From: CAZKFN01 sp964552035
GTDB taxonomy: Bacteria > Bacteroidota > Bacteroidia > Flavobacteriales_E > Vicingaceae
DNA: 12,558 bases
NCBI GenBank assembly: GCA_964552035.1
Contig: CAZKFN010000077.1
Span: 1 to 12,558, forward strand
Direction: 5' to 3'
Positions 1-8,660 of the stretch are shown piece after piece (position 1 is the stretch's first letter; every line of letters starts with the position of its first letter). Made by a program: the position numbers and the translations under genes. The notes under the pieces are model-generated. The model was given only the letters and a program-made list of their open reading frames with translations, was not told where the DNA came from and ran no database searches.

Positions 1-1688
1 CTTAATTGAAAAATGTTATTAGAACTAATTTGTCTTCCTTCTCTACGAATAATATCTTCAAAATAATTTTTACAAGGTATGGAAACATCTTCAGAACTAA
101 CATATAATGAATCTTCTGTGCTACAAGGAGTAAAGACGATTTTATAGCGTTCCCAATACCCATTGAAATACTCAGAAAGTAAATATTCCTCGGCTTCTTT
201 TTGCTCTTCCCAATAATTCTTTAAATACCTCTTTAACTTTTTATCTGAACGAAGTTTTAATTGTAATTCTTCAAATAAATACTCTACAATAGGATCTTTT
301 TCCTCAACTAACTTTGAGGCAATAAGCTCTCTATTCTTGTCTCCTTTAATAAAAGCCACCTTATAAATTGCAGAAGCAGTAAGCAAGGATGCCGCAAGTA
401 AAACAAATATGGGCAAACTCAAACTAGATCGTGTAGGCCTTTTATGGTGCCATAAAAACAGTAAGTAAGGAACTAAACCCCAGTATAATGTTATTGAAAA
501 GCTCAAAAATTGTACAGAAATTCCTACAGAAACAAAAATGGCCAACAGTACTAAAAACAAATGTTTTTGAGGGCGAACAAGAGTAAATAACTTTTTCCCT
601 CCATGATATAATAAGATTAAAGTAGAAAACGTAAGCAAAGCGAAAATTCCAAAACTGATGTAGCTGTATATTGAAAGTTGGAATATTTGATTAAGATTAA
701 AACTTATGGTAGAGTTAAGGATGGCTGCTTGAATGATATAAATCAGAAGAGAAGAGGATATAAAACCCAAAAGTATAATAACAAAATGGGGTAAGATTTT
801 CTTACTGTTTTTAACTACTAAGGGCAATAGAACAGCGATGTACAATAGCAATAATGCATGCAATAAAAAATCTCCTAAGCTGGGAATCCACCAAAAGATA
901 GCTAAATGTGTGGCTTGGAAAATCCCCCAATTGTCCCATGCCAAAGGTGGAAAATAAAAGATAAAAATTCTGAGTGATAACGCTAAAAAAATAGCTACAA
1001 TTATTTTTTGCTTTCTGGTTTTAGTCAAAACAATAGGCAAGTAATGAAGAATCAGTATAAATCCCAGTCCTAACAAAGCGCCCCATAAAGAAAGTAAAGT
1101 AGTAGAAGTATTGTTATGAGTTTTTATAATCAAATCAAAAAGCGGGTCCCCTTCTTTAGTATAAATACTTTCCATTCCTTTGCCAAAGTCTGTTATTGAC
1201 TCAATTAAAGGGAAGTTAAAATCTTTTTGAAAGTGATTTTTTAAAAATTGATTTTGGTAGGGGTAATTAAACTGTACGGTAATTAATCCTATAAATGTAG
1301 TATCATTTGCTTGGAGTGTTCTTTTTTCCTGCCATGCTGCGCCATCCTTTAAACTTTTTAATGGTTTTCTTAATTCTTCTACTTCAAGGGAGGTAATGTC
1401 TTCCGACCAATATATTAATTCATCACCTATAAGAACAAAATAAGAAAAGCCAAAATTTGCCCAATCCTCACTTGTTGATGAAACAGTCTGAAGGAAGCTC
1501 TCCTTTTTAAAAGTTTGTTTTAAAGTTTTTAGCTGTTGATCAATTTGTTGTTCCTTTTTATGAAGTGTATTTTGGAATTGCTGAAGGTTGTCACTTCTAG
1601 TTTTTTCATAATTTTCAAAGGGCCAATAAGCTAATGCAACTAAGACAAAACCTATAATTAGAAAAATATATGAGGGTGTTCTTCGCAT
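1..1688 (-). CDS. Multi-spanning membrane sensor, probable N-terminal part of a histidine kinase (3' end beyond window)
   Basis: The reading frame is open from an ATG at 1688 through position 3, giving 562 residues with no stop before the left edge. Residues 8-23 form a membrane helix. Residues 24-195 form an extracytoplasmic region that opens with a Gln/Lys-rich coiled-coil-like stretch (about 30-62). About eight further hydrophobic helices follow (about 198-220, 228-246, 271-292, 299-322, 340-361, 376-395, 398-413, 424-442), then a charged region from 445 onward. The segment PSLGDFLLH (269-277) and the stretch after the last helix (KNRELIASKL, then DPIVEYLF) resemble, from memory, long membrane histidine kinases of Bacteroidota, in which a second sensory domain and a HisKA/HATPase module would follow. 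Those catalytic parts are outside the window, so the kinase assignment is inferred. The upstream gene is divergent, 148 bp away. I found no convincing -7 element for this gene. It could instead be a multi-spanning protein with a different output domain. Confidence 0.65.
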   Translation of the reverse strand, partial: MRRTPSYIFLIIGFVLVALAYWPFENYEKTRSDNLQQFQNTLHKKEQQIDQQLKTLKQTFKKESFLQTVSSTSEDWANFGFSYFVLIGDELIYWSEDITSLEVEELRKPLKSLKDGAAWQEKRTLQANDTTFIGLITVQFNYPYQNQFLKNHFQKDFNFPLIESITDFGKGMESIYTKEGDPLFDLIIKTHNNTSTTLLSLWGALLGLGFILILHYLPIVLTKTRKQKIIVAIFLALSLRIFIFYFPPLAWDNWGIFQATHLAIFWWIPSLGDFLLHALLLLYIAVLLPLVVKNSKKILPHFVIILLGFISSSLLIYIIQAAILNSTISFNLNQIFQLSIYSYISFGIFALLTFSTLILLYHGGKKLFTLVRPQKHLFLVLLAIFVSVGISVQFLSFSITLYWGLVPYLLFLWHHKRPTRSSLSLPIFVLLAASLLTASAIYKVAFIKGDKNRELIASKLVEEKDPIVEYLFEELQLKLRSDKKLKRYLKNYWEEQKEAEEYLLSEYFNGYWERYKIVFTPCSTEDSLYVSSEDVSIPCKNYFEDIIRREGRQISSNNIFQL

Positions 1689-1751
1689 AAATGCAAATGT
1701 TAGCAAAAATCAATCCTAAAGTTAGTAAATCAGACTATTTTACGGATTAAT

Positions 1752-1811
1752 TACGTTTGTAAATAAATATTGTTTTTTATTTCTTTTTATAAGGAGATTT
1801 AATTATATTTG
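1752..1811 (+). promoter_or_regulatory. Candidate promoter -7 elements upstream of the universal stress gene
   Basis: Two exact matches to the Bacteroidota -7 consensus TAnnTTTG lie in the 148-bp gap: TACGTTTG at 1752-1759 and TATATTTG at 1804-1811. The second would start transcription near 1816-1818 and leave a leader of about 20 nt before the ATG at 1837. Neither has a clear TTG at the expected -33 distance (about 19-21 bp upstream). The calls therefore rest on the -7 box alone, and chance matches are plausible in sequence this AT-rich. Confidence 0.4.
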
Positions 1812-1836
1812 AAATGCGTATAAAAAATGATTTATT

Positions 1837-2667
1837 ATGGAAAACAACTATAAGGTTTTAGTTCCTACAGACTTTACAGATGAAGCTCGTTCAGCTATTT
1901 CACATGCTGCATATATTGCAAATAGTTTCAGTGGCTCTCTTGTGTTATTACACGTAATTTCATCAGATAAAGCTAAGGAAAAGGCTACAGCAAAAATAAA
2001 AGAGGAGGCTGAAAAAGCATCTAATGAGTATGGATTAAAAGTAGACTACACAGTTAGAAAAGGTAGTATTTTTGATTTAATCCCAGATGTTGCTAAAGAA
2101 ATGGGAACCATGCTTATTGTAATGGGAACTCATGGAGTTAAAGGAATACAACATATAACGGGTAGCCATGCATTGAAAGTAATTGCCCAATCCAAAGTTC
2201 CTTTTATTGTTACTCAAGATAAATTATTTACAGGACAGATTAAAAACATAGTTCTACCCGTTAAATTCTCTGGAGAAACTAAATCAAAACTTCCTATTAC
2301 TGCAAGCATTGCTAAACATTTTGAGGCAGTTGTAAGAATCTTTATGTCTAACGAGACCGATGAACTTTTCCGCAAAAGAGTTAATTTAGAAATAGCTTTT
2401 GCTAAAAATTTCTTTGATGATAGGGGGGTTAAGTATGAAATTGATAAAGCTGAAAAAACAAGCAATTTCATCCCTCAAATGATAGAACATGCCAATAAGG
2501 TTAATGCAGATATGATTGCAATAGTAAATTCAACTGCTGATAGTGGTTTCTTACTTTCAGAACTGTTTGGTGGAAGTAGTGAAGTGGAAGTACTAAATAA
2601 TAAATATCAAATTCCAACTATCGTTACGAACCCATCACAGATTTTTGTGCCGGGTAGTTTTAAATAA
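1837..2667 (+). CDS. Tandem-domain universal stress protein
   Basis: This 276-residue cytoplasmic protein carries two UspA folds. Domain 1 (about 4-128) opens with the typical strand KVLVPTDFT and continues through LVLLHV. It ends with the nucleotide-binding loop signature GTHG...GS (about 97-110) and the closing strand VPFIVTQ. The family motif is G-x2-G-x9-G-S/T, and here the second spacer has eight residues, so ATP binding is plausible but not certain. Domain 2 (about 134-268) keeps the fold pattern (KNIVLPVKF, ADMIAIV, IPTIVT) but has lost the glycine loop, and probably has a structural or dimerisation role. Such two-domain Usp proteins are common in Bacteroidota and are usually induced by starvation, stress or low oxygen; no specific ligand can be named. 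The gene stands alone, divergent from the sensor gene at 1688 and convergent with the gene ending at 2721. The start at 1837 puts the first beta strand at residue 5, as expected. Confidence 0.93.
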   Translation: MENNYKVLVPTDFTDEARSAISHAAYIANSFSGSLVLLHVISSDKAKEKATAKIKEEAEKASNEYGLKVDYTVRKGSIFDLIPDVAKEMGTMLIVMGTHGVKGIQHITGSHALKVIAQSKVPFIVTQDKLFTGQIKNIVLPVKFSGETKSKLPITASIAKHFEAVVRIFMSNETDELFRKRVNLEIAFAKNFFDDRGVKYEIDKAEKTSNFIPQMIEHANKVNADMIAIVNSTADSGFLLSELFGGSSEVEVLNNKYQIPTIVTNPSQIFVPGSFK

Positions 2668-2687
2668 AATATTAACCTCAAAAAATA

Positions 2688-2722
2688 AAAAAGAGTGCTC
2701 AAAAAGGTAGAGCACTTTTTTT
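2688..2722. terminator. Bidirectional rho-independent terminator
   Basis: A seven-base-pair stem AGTGCTC (2694-2700) / GAGCACT (2710-2716) encloses the 9-nt loop 2701-2709. A G-T wobble and A-T pairs from the flanking A and T tracts extend it. A T-run follows on the plus strand (2716-2722), and the A-run at 2681-2692 gives a T-run on the minus strand. The hairpin can therefore end both the universal stress transcript and the convergent macroglobulin transcript. The minus-strand stop codon (2723-2721) lies inside the T/A tract, so the hairpin begins immediately after translation stops. Confidence 0.88.
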
Positions 2723-5700
2723 ATTTCCCCACTTTTACTCTTTGTGATTTACTATAAGCTTTAAACTCTGGAGCATAATGAGATTGAATCACCGCTGAGC
2801 CGATACCAAAATCTCCTGTTTGAGTAACTCGCATTTCATACTCAAAGACATAATTCCCTCTAGGTAAATTTTCAAAGAAAAAACTGGTCGATGCATCCGA
2901 TATCGTTTGATAATAATACAAACCATCTTGAGCTCTATACGAAGAAAGAGTTGCTATGGGTTCAAAAGCTACGGCAGGTTGATCCTTCAAATGTACAAAC
3001 TCCATAGTCCTATCTACTGCTATCTTTAAGCGAATCAAAACCCTATCCCCAACTTGTAGTCCACTTTTATTAATCGGTGAAAGCTGCCTACCTTTATCCG
3101 TATGCAATACCTTAAATAAGGATTTGTCAACTTTTAGCCCGCTTTCTCCTTTTTGCTCCAATTGGTCAAAGTCTTGATAATATTGTATATAAGCTGCACC
3201 CCATGCAATAGATTTTCCTTCATTTTTTAACCTAATCTTACCCATATTTGCTTGAACAGCTGTTCCAGTCCACTGCTTTTTAACATAAGCTGAACCCTCG
3301 CCTTCTTGTTCAGTTGTTAATATTTTATCACCAGCTCTTAACGTTAACTGCCCATCTTCAGATAATAAATCTTCTCCATGCATGAGCAAGCTATACACTG
3401 CCAAGGCTGTAGCTCTACTTCCTTCCCAAGCTTGAGTTTGCTTTTGCTTAAGTAACCAAATCTTCATTTCCTCAACAGATTCCTTATCTTTTAACACTTC
3501 ATCAAAAGCATTAATCAACATTGCCTGAGTTTCAATTTTGGCATTATACCAATACTGTCCTCCAGTATTTTCTTTCCAATACATCCCCATTTCTTCATCT
3601 TCAATAGCATGCTCTTTTAAAGACATCAAAATCAAGTTAGCTAAACTATCTTTTTCATTGATTCTATAAAGTGTTGTGGATAACAATGCTTTACTTAACA
3701 TATCCTGTGCTGCCCACTCCTTCTTTGCCAAATTCAAATAATACTGATAAGCTGAACTATCCCTAATTGCAATATTTTGATTCATACTCCTTATATAAAG
3801 GTATCGAATTTCATTAGCCGATAATCCTGGCTTTTTACCGTGATATCTGTTAATAAAATCATGATATTTTTTTAAAACCTCCTCATCTAAATAATAAACG
3901 CCTTCTTGAACAGCAGCATCAATTTTTCTACTATTCTTAATACTTATCCCCATTTGATGCATTAAACCAAATCCTTCCACAATTAAAGAAGTGATATAGG
4001 TATTGCTGCGCATGCTTTTAAACCAAGGCCAACCTCCATCAGGTAATTGCATATCCAACAGATGTTCACTCATTTCTGATAAGGAGGATTGCATTTGATT
4101 GACTTCAAAAAGCAAGGCAATTCTTTGTTTCTGATCGCTTTCACTTTTAGCTTGCTTCAACCAAGGGGTTTCCTGGATTAGAATTTCCTTTAAATCCTCA
4201 TTTTGCTCTAACTTAGATAATAATCCGTCGCTATCTAAAGCCTTCCAAGTTTCAAAAACTTCTTGAATCCTCTTTTGCTCTTGGATAATTTTCTGAGCAA
4301 TACTGTTGGCAAATAAAGCATGAAAAACTTGTTCAGGGTTTTGGGTATTCGGCTGATTCAAGTAGGGTAAAGCTTGTACCGCATACCAAACAGGATTTGC
4401 TGTTAACTCCACAGTAAAAGAAGTAGGTTGAATATTCTCAGCTTTCATATTGAGCAAGTTTGAAAATACAAATTCCTTCTCCGTATTGGATCGAATGGGC
4501 AGAGGTAAACTTTCAGTAATTAACTGTTTTTTTGCCAATACTGGAATTAAACCTTCTTGTCCATCTGAAAAATTTTGACTTGTTGCAACAATTCTATATT
4601 GTAAAAGACTTAGTCCTTCGGGAATTTGAACATTCCAAGAAAAACTCTGTGATTTAAAATCAGAAAGTTTAAACTCTTTATCTTGAACATCTTTTACCAA
4701 CAAATCAATGGGCTGATTATTAAGAGCATTAAAGAATTGCACCTTTACTACACCCTCTTGAAGTGCGTCACTATTATTTTCTAGCATACTACTAAATTCA
4801 AAAGTGTCTCCTTCTCTTAAAAATCTAGGTAAATTAGGAAATAACATTAATCGCTTTTGAGTTTGTATGCTGTGCTCTAATTTTCCAACTTCTAAAGATT
4901 GTGTATGTGCCAATGCCATTAACTTCCATTTAGTTAATGCATCCGGCATAGTAAACTCAAAAGATAAAACTCCATCTTTTGCATTGTACTGGGTAGGATA
5001 AAAGAAAACTGTTTCTCTGAAATCTTTACGAACTGCAACAGTTTTATCCATTTTCGTTACTGCTTTTTCTTGGGTATTTTCTACTGCATCCAATACCATT
5101 TCTTTTTCTACTTGCATTTGTGTATCAACACTTCTAGCAGACATCATTTGCATAGGCAATGGAGCAGCTCTACCACCTCTATAATACATTCCCCCTCCCA
5201 TATAAAAACCGTACCAATTTAGAGTAGGGTATGCGATAGAAGAAGAATATTGTCCACTCCAATTAGTCTGTCCACGTACGGTTGCATTTTTATTTCCAAA
5301 TGCTTGTGTCCTCCATGACAATCTTCCTAAACTTTGTTGATATAAACTTAAATCCCAGTTGTGCGGTCGAAGAGCATCTAAATCTTGACTATACATTCCT
5401 AAAAGTACCTCAGCATTAACTTTTTCTCCTTTATTCCCACTCACACGCAATTCCCATTTTTCCTTATTTCCCGGTTCGAGCAAGTTTCTATAAGTTCTTA
5501 AACTTAATTTGAGCTTTTTATTGCTAAAAGTAACAGGGACATTCTGTGTTTTACTTAAGTATTCATTTTGTTGAATTGCATTAAAATGTAGTGTAAAACC
5601 CCCTCTATATTTTTCAGGAATATCAAGAGAAATTTTCTTCTGTTCTTGATTTAGTTGAAGCCATTCCGAATGTATAATTTGACCGCCTTGTTCAATTTCA

Positions 5701-8615
5701 TAGAATAACTGCAGCTTCTCCCAGCTACTCCCCACTAGAAAGGTAAACGATTCTCCTACTTCTGCTTGTTCTGAAAGTGTTTGAACCCATAACTTAGAAT
5801 AGGCAGGAAGCATTTTAGAATTTTCATCGTAGAGCAGAAAACGCTGATCGTATTTTACAAGTTCTCCGTTTTTTGTTTTGCCTTCTATCTCAATTAAGTA
5901 TGCTGAAGGATTTAAATCCATTTCAAGATTTATCTTTTGATTTGCCTTAATCTCCATGGATTTTACAGCTGAACCTTTTTTATAATCAGCTATATTTTCA
6001 GAATTTCCTTCTAACTTCCACAATTTAAAATTCAAATCTTGCATCACTTCCTTTTGCTCTGAATTTTTAGCATAAACCACAACATCCTCCAAATCTTTAT
6101 GGCTTATTGCCTGAGCAATGTTTGTGCTGATATAAAAAGGCTGTGCTCCAATTGAAATGGTTTTACTTCCTCCTTGAACCTCTCCATTGGCAGCTGTAGC
6201 TTCAATAGTAATTTCAAAATTTTCTATACTTTTTATGTTCCCTTCCAATTGTTCTGATGCCTCAGCAAAAAACTCAATGGAAAAACTACCATCTTCTTCC
6301 GAAACTAATTCTCCATTGGCGACTTCTTCCACTTGTTGAATCGGATTAATGGGAAGATACCAATACTGAAATGGGAAATAACTTCTTCTTACGATATGAT
6401 ATTGAAGATTCGTTTTGCCCATATTTCCCCCTGCAAATCTTTCTACTTTACCACTAACTGTAACAGTTTGATTTAACTGCATATTTCCTTTAGTGGTGTC
6501 AAATACCAATTCAAACGTGGGGCGTTTATAATCTTCTACAGAAAAGTATTTATTTCCATGTCTATCCTGTATTCTATATTCTCCTTTTAAATCACCTTTT
6601 GGTAAAATAAAACTTCCATAATAACTTCCATATTCGTTAGTTTTTAATTCTATAGATTGCACACTCTCCCCATTGGTATTATAGAGTTGTATGGTTTGTG
6701 TATAATTTTTTTGCAAGGTTTTCTCACTTCCTTTAGTTTTGATAACTATCCCTTTAAAATGAACTGTTTGACCGGGTCTATATATGGCTCTATCGGTATA
6801 TAAATAGGTGTTCAACCTTTCGTTAGGAGCAGTAGGATACTTGGATAAATAATGGTTATTTGTTTCTATTAAAGTATCCTTTCCATCCGCTAGATAGAAA
6901 CTAAAATAATTATCCTTTGCATTTTGAATGCTTAAATAACCCTTAGAGTCGGTTGTATATTTTTCTAAATTCTCCCAGAAATATTGAGCTTTTTGACGGT
7001 TATAGGTTGTTTTTAACAATTGTACTTTTATATTTGACAAGGCTTTTCCCGCAGTTCTATCCCTTGCGTAAATCTCCAGTTTACCTTTGTCTTCCCTTAA
7101 GAAATAAGCCAAATTACTACTTTGAAAATCTGAGAAAGCATAAACAGAGGCAGCTAAATTAAAAGTAGAATCCTCTGCTGCTAAAAGCAAATAACTTCCA
7201 GGTTCTATACCATCTATTTGTACTTCAGTTTCTAATATTTGAAATTTATTCTCAAGGGGTAAATCAGCTTTCCACTGTCGATACACTTTTAGTTTCGACA
7301 ATTCTTCCAACTGCTTTTCCGTATAAAAATTATATAGTTTTGAACTGTTATACAATATAGGAACGCGGTATAATCTAAAATAAAGTTGATCAAAATTTTT
7401 ATACTTTAATTTTATAGCGAAATCCTGTTGAGGGAGAGTTACTTTTGGTAATTCTACTGCCAATGATTTTTGCAAAACTTGCTTTCTTAAAAGCCCTGCT
7501 TTCATAATTGACTTTTCATCAGCAACCTGTTCAATTTTAGCACATAACTCCATGGTTTTTTCCAAGGCATTTTTAGAAAGCTCATTTTGATCTTGAAGAG
7601 ATTTAGTTCCCATATTATAATAAAACTCTGCCTGAGCAAACCAAATTTCAGTCTGATATTTATCCGAAAAATCCTTTTCAAAGTCTTTAAGTGTTTTTAA
7701 ATATAATTCATCTTTGTTTTTCAGGCTCGATATAGAATGGGCATATTTTAAGCGTTCCATTTCTCTTTCAATAAGTACGGACTCCAATCCTTTTTCTTTA
7801 GAGTGAAAAATAGCTAGCTCTTTATAAATTTCAATAATGTTATAGGTATTAGAAGTTACATCCTTTTCAAATTCTACTTTAATAAAATCGCTTGTTGGTA
7901 AAAACAACTTTTCATTCTTTTTTATTTTTTTGTCAAAGGGAGCGATTCTACCTTCATTAATTTTAAAATAGCTTAGTGCTCTATCGGCTAATAAATCATA
8001 TAATGTTGGTCTTAATACAAAGCTGTTGCTATCTAGGGGAATTAATATTTCTTTAAAGCTTTCTAGCGGGGTGTTCTGCAATAAGGCCGTATGTTGTAAA
8101 GATTTTCTATAATGATTAGCGATATGATTTTGAATTTTGTAGAGGCTCCAATACTGCACTTCTTCTTCTTCAAAATCTATCACTTCACTTCTTTGGTTAT
8201 ATCTCCAACGGTTTTGATTATAATATTGATAATACAGTTCAGCTGTGGCAGAATGCAACAAACTTTTTAATGGCTCTAAAGCTTCTTGAGTTTCTTTTTC
8301 AAAAGCTGCTAGAATTTTCAATTGAGCATCTTCTTCTATTCTATCTATATATTTGGAACGATAAGCTAGGGCTTTAAAAATTTGCACTGCATTTTTTTCT
8401 TCTAAAGCTCTTTGCAAAATTTCATCGGTTTTATCGATAATAGTTTTCCCTTTCCCTGCCTCTTCCATTTTTGCAACCTCTTGCCAATCCAATACATAAG
8501 TTTCAGAACTGTTCGAATAATTTGATTTCGACTGGGTTGTTTTATTTTTACATGCATTGATATTTAGCATCAAGGCCATGGATAGTATAAAAACAATCAA
8601 ACTGTATTTTTTCAT
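2721..8615 (-). CDS. Alpha-2-macroglobulin-like lipoprotein (MG2 / A2M domain, no thioester cysteine)
   Basis: The product has 1964 residues. A lipoprotein signal peptide ends at a lipobox (NINAC) with acylated Cys22, so the mature protein should be membrane-anchored and face the periplasm or surface. Residues 30-400 are charged, mainly helical and not assignable. Beta-rich macroglobulin domains follow: about 505-580; MG2 with YRPGQ at 612-616; MG3 starting near 693 (DYKRPTFEL); and a bait-region-type domain about 930-1085. A Gly/Tyr/Met/Gln-rich stretch (1110-1195) precedes the A2M domain (RETVFFYP at 1200-1207, then MPDALTKWKLMALA). A helical thioester-type domain covers about 1420-1740 (contains LPDGGWPWF), and a C-terminal MG10-like domain ends with YAPEFKAYS. 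The thioester motif CxEQ reads NPEQ at 1426-1429, so no covalent protease bond can form. Bacterial relatives (E. coli YfhM, YfaS) are proposed protease traps protecting the envelope. The partner gene pbpC, often found beside yfhM, is absent. The role here is inferred from family. Confidence 0.9.
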   Translation of the reverse strand: MKKYSLIVFILSMALMLNINACKNKTTQSKSNYSNSSETYVLDWQEVAKMEEAGKGKTIIDKTDEILQRALEEKNAVQIFKALAYRSKYIDRIEEDAQLKILAAFEKETQEALEPLKSLLHSATAELYYQYYNQNRWRYNQRSEVIDFEEEEVQYWSLYKIQNHIANHYRKSLQHTALLQNTPLESFKEILIPLDSNSFVLRPTLYDLLADRALSYFKINEGRIAPFDKKIKKNEKLFLPTSDFIKVEFEKDVTSNTYNIIEIYKELAIFHSKEKGLESVLIEREMERLKYAHSISSLKNKDELYLKTLKDFEKDFSDKYQTEIWFAQAEFYYNMGTKSLQDQNELSKNALEKTMELCAKIEQVADEKSIMKAGLLRKQVLQKSLAVELPKVTLPQQDFAIKLKYKNFDQLYFRLYRVPILYNSSKLYNFYTEKQLEELSKLKVYRQWKADLPLENKFQILETEVQIDGIEPGSYLLLAAEDSTFNLAASVYAFSDFQSSNLAYFLREDKGKLEIYARDRTAGKALSNIKVQLLKTTYNRQKAQYFWENLEKYTTDSKGYLSIQNAKDNYFSFYLADGKDTLIETNNHYLSKYPTAPNERLNTYLYTDRAIYRPGQTVHFKGIVIKTKGSEKTLQKNYTQTIQLYNTNGESVQSIELKTNEYGSYYGSFILPKGDLKGEYRIQDRHGNKYFSVEDYKRPTFELVFDTTKGNMQLNQTVTVSGKVERFAGGNMGKTNLQYHIVRRSYFPFQYWYLPINPIQQVEEVANGELVSEEDGSFSIEFFAEASEQLEGNIKSIENFEITIEATAANGEVQGGSKTISIGAQPFYISTNIAQAISHKDLEDVVVYAKNSEQKEVMQDLNFKLWKLEGNSENIADYKKGSAVKSMEIKANQKINLEMDLNPSAYLIEIEGKTKNGELVKYDQRFLLYDENSKMLPAYSKLWVQTLSEQAEVGESFTFLVGSSWEKLQLFYEIEQGGQIIHSEWLQLNQEQKKISLDIPEKYRGGFTLHFNAIQQNEYLSKTQNVPVTFSNKKLKLSLRTYRNLLEPGNKEKWELRVSGNKGEKVNAEVLLGMYSQDLDALRPHNWDLSLYQQSLGRLSWRTQAFGNKNATVRGQTNWSGQYSSSIAYPTLNWYGFYMGGGMYYRGGRAAPLPMQMMSARSVDTQMQVEKEMVLDAVENTQEKAVTKMDKTVAVRKDFRETVFFYPTQYNAKDGVLSFEFTMPDALTKWKLMALAHTQSLEVGKLEHSIQTQKRLMLFPNLPRFLREGDTFEFSSMLENNSDALQEGVVKVQFFNALNNQPIDLLVKDVQDKEFKLSDFKSQSFSWNVQIPEGLSLLQYRIVATSQNFSDGQEGLIPVLAKKQLITESLPLPIRSNTEKEFVFSNLLNMKAENIQPTSFTVELTANPVWYAVQALPYLNQPNTQNPEQVFHALFANSIAQKIIQEQKRIQEVFETWKALDSDGLLSKLEQNEDLKEILIQETPWLKQAKSESDQKQRIALLFEVNQMQSSLSEMSEHLLDMQLPDGGWPWFKSMRSNTYITSLIVEGFGLMHQMGISIKNSRKIDAAVQEGVYYLDEEVLKKYHDFINRYHGKKPGLSANEIRYLYIRSMNQNIAIRDSSAYQYYLNLAKKEWAAQDMLSKALLSTTLYRINEKDSLANLILMSLKEHAIEDEEMGMYWKENTGGQYWYNAKIETQAMLINAFDEVLKDKESVEEMKIWLLKQKQTQAWEGSRATALAVYSLLMHGEDLLSEDGQLTLRAGDKILTTEQEGEGSAYVKKQWTGTAVQANMGKIRLKNEGKSIAWGAAYIQYYQDFDQLEQKGESGLKVDKSLFKVLHTDKGRQLSPINKSGLQVGDRVLIRLKIAVDRTMEFVHLKDQPAVAFEPIATLSSYRAQDGLYYYQTISDASTSFFFENLPRGNYVFEYEMRVTQTGDFGIGSAVIQSHYAPEFKAYSKSQRVKVGK

Positions 8616-8643
8616 TTTCCTATTTTCTTTAGGTTTTGATGAA

Positions 8644-8651
8644 CAAAGATA
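8644..8651 (-). promoter_or_regulatory. Candidate -7 element for the macroglobulin-like gene
   Basis: Read on the minus strand, 8651-8644 is TATCTTTG, an exact TAnnTTTG match in the 45-bp gap after the UPF0126-type gene. A start near 8638 would give a leader of about 23 nt before the ATG at 8615. No TTG occurs at the -33 distance. If it is active, the large lipoprotein could be transcribed apart from the upstream gene despite the operon-like arrangement. Confidence 0.35.
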
Positions 8652-8660
8652 GTACCAGCT

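Noticed and set aside
1791..1796. AAGGAG, a Shine-Dalgarno-like sequence upstream of the universal stress gene.
   Set aside because: It is about 40 bp from the true start and ahead of the better -7 element. The nearer ATG at 1814 opens only a 15-codon out-of-frame reading frame.
6953..7162. A 69-codon open frame on the strand opposite the macroglobulin-like gene.
   Set aside because: It lies wholly inside a well-supported coding region, has no recognisable product, and looks like an antisense shadow of that gene.
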